Assembly (NCBI GenBank): GCA_903930515.1 | Contig: CAIYYW010000239.1 | Coordinates: 1 to 12,350, forward strand | Length of the DNA: 12,350 nucleotides | From: an uncultured delta proteobacterium | GTDB taxonomy: Bacteria > RBG-13-61-14 > DRUE01 | Direction of reading: 5' to 3' | Shown: positions 9,572 through 12,350 of the stretch, piece after piece | Layout of the letters: every line of letters begins with the position of its first letter | Position numbering within the stretch: position 1 is the stretch's first letter | Made by a program: the position numbers and the translations under genes | The notes under the pieces: model-generated | Told to the model about the DNA's origin: nothing | Seen by the model: the letters and a program-made list of their open reading frames with translations, nothing else | Databases searched by the model: none

Positions 9572-10885
9572 ATGAAAGAAGTCAAAGTAGGTTTAATCGG
9601 CTTTGGAACGGTCGGGCAGGGGGTGGTCAAGCTGCTCCGCGAGAACCGGGAGGACCTCAGCGCGCGGATCGGCGGAAAGATCAGCCTGGCCGGGGTCGCG
9701 GATACGGACTGGAAGCGGCCGCGGAAAGTTTCGCTGGAGAAAAAGCTTCGGCTCAAGAACGCGGAGCAACTGATCCGAGACCCGCAGGTGAAGATCATCA
9801 TTGAGCTGGCCGGGAATTTTCCCGGCGTGAAAGAGATGATCATTGACGCGCTCAAGGCCGGGAAATGGGTGGTCACCGCCAACAAGGCCCTGCTCGCCAA
9901 ATTCGGCGACGAGATTTTCAGCGCCGCGAAAAAGCATAACTCGGAGATTTATTTCGGAGCCTCGGTGGCCGGCGGGATTCCCATCCTGCGGGTCCTGCGC
10001 GAAGGACTCTGCGCGAACCGGGTCCAGTCCATTTACGGGATCGTCAACGGCACCTGCAATTACATCCTGACCCGGATGCAGGAAGCCGGGTTGGACTATT
10101 CCTCCGCGCTCAGGGAGGCCCAGGAAAAGGGGTACGCCGAGTCCAACCCCGACGCGGATGTGGAAGGGATTGACGCCTCCCACAAGCTCGCAATCCTGAT
10201 CCGGCTCGGGTTCGGACTAAATCTTCCGCTGGAGAAAATATTCCGCCGAGGCATCTCCCGGCTGAGCCATTTGGATCTGCAAGCCGCTTCCGAACTCGGC
10301 TACCGGATCAAATTGCTCGCGATCGCCCGGGAGAGCAACGGCTTATTGGAAGCGCGGGTGCATCCGACCCTGGTTCCGGAAGAGTCCCTGCTCGCCAGCG
10401 TGCGCGGTGTGTATAACGCGGTTTATGTCCAGGGAAATTTTGTCGGCCCGACCCTTTTCTACGGACAGGGCGCCGGGATGGACCCGACTGCCAGCGCGGT
10501 AATGAGCGATGTGATGGAACTCGCGAGAAACCTGATCCAGGGACGGCCCGCTGGAAGGATCAAGCCCGAGGGATATGAAACGCTCAACCCGCATCGGCTC
10601 AAGCTGAGGCCGATGGACGATTTGATCGGGCCTTATTATCTCAGGGCCTGGGTCAAGGATCAGCCGGGGGTGCTGGCCAAAATCGCGGGGATCCTGGGCA
10701 AGCACATGATTTCCATTAACTCGGTCATCCAGCGCGAAGTGCGCGACGGCAAGTCCGTGCCCATCATAATCATCACCCACCAGGCCCTGGAAAAAAATAT
10801 CCAAAAGGCGGTCCGCGAAATCAACAACCTCAAGGTGGTGCTTAATCCCCTGCAATTGATCCGGATCGCGACCGAACTGGAGTAA
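9572..10885 (+). CDS. hom: Homoserine dehydrogenase with C-terminal ACT domain
   Basis: This enzyme reduces aspartate semialdehyde to homoserine with NAD(P)H, the branch point toward threonine, methionine and isoleucine. The nucleotide-binding loop is GLIGFGTVGQG (7-17). ANKALLA holds Lys105. The family signature spans about 183-205 (AQEKGYAESNPDADVEGID, with catalytic Lys205). The ACT domain (about 355-437; YYLRAWVKDQPGVLAKIAG) is the usual site of threonine feedback. The 437-residue length is typical of the monofunctional form, with no aspartokinase fused. AAAGGA at 9559-9564, inside the end of alaC, gives a good ribosome binding site. It is followed after 3 nt by a glycosidase gene, so it sits in the middle of an operon. 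Confidence 0.95.
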   Translation: MKEVKVGLIGFGTVGQGVVKLLRENREDLSARIGGKISLAGVADTDWKRPRKVSLEKKLRLKNAEQLIRDPQVKIIIELAGNFPGVKEMIIDALKAGKWVVTANKALLAKFGDEIFSAAKKHNSEIYFGASVAGGIPILRVLREGLCANRVQSIYGIVNGTCNYILTRMQEAGLDYSSALREAQEKGYAESNPDADVEGIDASHKLAILIRLGFGLNLPLEKIFRRGISRLSHLDLQAASELGYRIKLLAIARESNGLLEARVHPTLVPEESLLASVRGVYNAVYVQGNFVGPTLFYGQGAGMDPTASAVMSDVMELARNLIQGRPAGRIKPEGYETLNPHRLKLRPMDDLIGPYYLRAWVKDQPGVLAKIAGILGKHMISINSVIQREVRDGKSVPIIIITHQALEKNIQKAVREINNLKVVLNPLQLIRIATELE

Positions 10886-10888
10886 AAA

Positions 10889-12350
10889 ATGAAAAAGAAA
10901 TCGCGGAAACCCAACCGGAAAAATCCCAACCGGCGCGAATTCATCTCTACCGTCGGCATCGCCGGAGCAGGACTGCTCGCGGTAAAGAGCTTTCCGGCCC
11001 TGGCCGGCGCGAGCTTGGCCGCGAAAATTTCTCTGGACTATCAAAAGCCCTTGCACCTGATCCCGAAAACCATTTACGGGCATTTCATTGAAGAGTTGGG
11101 CAAATGCATTGAAGGCGGAATCTGGAGGCCGGTCGCGGGAACCGACCAGTTCCTGGGCGGAGTGCCCTGGGAGTTGCTGGACGCGGTGAAGAAAATAAAC
11201 CCGTCCGTGATCCGCTATCCGGGAGGGTGCTACGCCGACAACTACCACTGGCAAAACGGGATCGGCCCGAAGGAAAAACGGCCGGTCACGCCGAACCGCG
11301 CCTGGGGAATGTTGGGAAAGACGGTCGGCCCGGACGATACCAACCAGTTCGGGACCGACGAGTTCATCGCGTTCTGTCGGGAGGTGGGCGCGGAGCCGAT
11401 GATCACGGCGAATGTCGGCTCGGGAACGGTTGAGGAAGCTCAGGCCTGGGTGGAATATTGCAACGGAGCGGCTGACAGCAAATGGGGAGCGGTGCGCGCG
11501 AAGAATGGGCGCCAGGACCCGTTCCAGGTTAAATATTGGTGCGTGGGCAACGAGATGTGGAACCCGATTGACGGCGGCTTCACCGCGGAGGCCTACGCGA
11601 AAAAATATCTGGAATTCGCCAAGGCCATGCGCGCGGTTGACCCGCAGGTCCGGCTCATCCTCTGCGGGTGGACTGATAAGGAAAATAACTGGAACCGCAA
11701 AGTCCTGGAACTCGCCGGCAAGGACGCCGACTACCTGTCCATCCACTCCTATGGTCCCTCCAAGATCACGGAATTGGATGGGTCATGGAAAAAGAAGTTC
11801 GGATATCAATCCACATTCAAGGTCCTGGATTCATTTGAAAAAAAACTCAACTTGGGAATTTCCGCCATTGAACAATGGGGACCCAAAGACCGCGAAATAA
11901 AAGTGGCTTTTGATGAATGGAACCTTTGGTACCAGTTCTTGGATGTGGTCCAGACCAATTACAACCTCCGCGACGGCCTGTTCGTGGCCGCCATGCTCAA
12001 CCGCTTGCAAAGGCTTGCGGACAAGGTCCCCATCGCCAACATCGCCCAGATGGTCAACTGCATCGGAATCATCAGCTCCGACCAGCGCGGCACTTTCCTC
12101 ACCCCATCCGCATGGGCCTTTAATCTCTACACCAATTACGCCCTGGACCGATATTTGCAACCGGTAATGCCATCCCCAATTCCAGGGCTTGAAATCAGCG
12201 CCAACCGCGACGAAAAAGGAGAGAGCCTCAGCCTCTTCCTGGTCAACAAGGACCGGTATCAATCCTTCAACGCTGAATTCACCCTGACCGGATTCTCCCC
12301 GGCCCCCGAGGCAGAGTTGGCCTTGCTCTGGCACAAAGACCCGATGAGAT
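10889..12350 (+). CDS. Tat-exported GH51-type alpha-L-arabinofuranosidase (3' end outside window)
   Basis: The frame is open from ATG 10889 to the right edge (487 codons). It removes terminal alpha-L-arabinofuranosyl residues from arabinoxylan or arabinan. The N-terminus carries a twin-arginine signal (NRREFIS, Arg15-Arg16), a hydrophobic stretch and an ALA-type cleavage site near residue 39, so it is folded in the cytoplasm and exported by Tat. GH51 landmarks: IYGHFIEELGKCIEGGIW (about 63-80), SVIRYPGGCYADNYHW, CVGNEMWN with acid/base Glu222, and FDEWNLWY with nucleophile Glu343. The barrel is complete and the visible C-terminal part is a beta domain. GGAG (10879-10882) within the end of hom is its ribosome binding site, 6 nt before the ATG. 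Close relatives include other GH51 specificities, so substrate is inferred. Confidence 0.9.
   Translation, partial: MKKKSRKPNRKNPNRREFISTVGIAGAGLLAVKSFPALAGASLAAKISLDYQKPLHLIPKTIYGHFIEELGKCIEGGIWRPVAGTDQFLGGVPWELLDAVKKINPSVIRYPGGCYADNYHWQNGIGPKEKRPVTPNRAWGMLGKTVGPDDTNQFGTDEFIAFCREVGAEPMITANVGSGTVEEAQAWVEYCNGAADSKWGAVRAKNGRQDPFQVKYWCVGNEMWNPIDGGFTAEAYAKKYLEFAKAMRAVDPQVRLILCGWTDKENNWNRKVLELAGKDADYLSIHSYGPSKITELDGSWKKKFGYQSTFKVLDSFEKKLNLGISAIEQWGPKDREIKVAFDEWNLWYQFLDVVQTNYNLRDGLFVAAMLNRLQRLADKVPIANIAQMVNCIGIISSDQRGTFLTPSAWAFNLYTNYALDRYLQPVMPSPIPGLEISANRDEKGESLSLFLVNKDRYQSFNAEFTLTGFSPAPEAELALLWHKDPMR

Noticed and set aside
10343-11746. 467-codon minus-strand frame across hom and the GH51 gene
   Set aside because: It spans two well-identified genes in antisense and shows no domain.

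Overview
The window looks like a GC-rich bacterial chromosome segment. There are no rRNA, tRNA, phage or CRISPR signals. Secreted glycan-degrading enzymes, a Tat-exported hydrolase, an RCC1/Ig-like surface protein tail and a lone LarE fit an uncultured polysaccharide-degrading, Gram-negative-type bacterium (Omnitrophota or PVC-like). That placement rests on gene flavour only and is low confidence.

Layout, left to right. (1) 3-539: the C-terminal tail of a secreted repeat protein, with three RCC1-type blades after the end of an Ig-like domain. (2) 540-934: a gene-poor stretch with small hairpins and imperfect duplications. (3) 935-4072: an exported GH2 beta-galactosidase of LacZ architecture. 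(4) 4096-5484, minus: a sulfatase/alkaline-phosphatase superfamily protein, tail-to-tail with the GH2 gene, with Thr where sulfatases carry the Cys/Ser that becomes formylglycine. (5) 5622-5849, minus: a 75-residue protein with eight cysteines. (6) 5945-7229, minus: larE (sulfur transferase for the nickel-pincer cofactor), preceded by and overlapping a small TPR-like lipoprotein gene. (7) 7363-12350, plus: lipA (lipoyl synthase), a cluster of short palindromes, alaC (alanine transaminase), hom (homoserine dehydrogenase) and the start of a Tat-exported GH51 alpha-L-arabinofuranosidase that runs off the window.

The tightest unit is alaC-hom-GH51. Gaps are 1 and 3 nt, and the ribosome binding sites of the two downstream genes lie inside the preceding coding ends. 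Amino-acid metabolism (alanine; threonine/methionine branch) is thus linked to an exported arabinosidase. The GH2 and GH51 enzymes together suggest use of galactose- and arabinose-containing plant or algal glycans.

The most unusual points are four. A run of four palindromes sits between lipA and alaC; three share a flanking formula, and the run extends the LipA reading frame and supplies the alaC ribosome binding site. lipA has an apparent leaderless start. The sulfatase-like protein has a substituted nucleophile. The eight-cysteine small protein is unassigned. I see no complete new multi-gene system.
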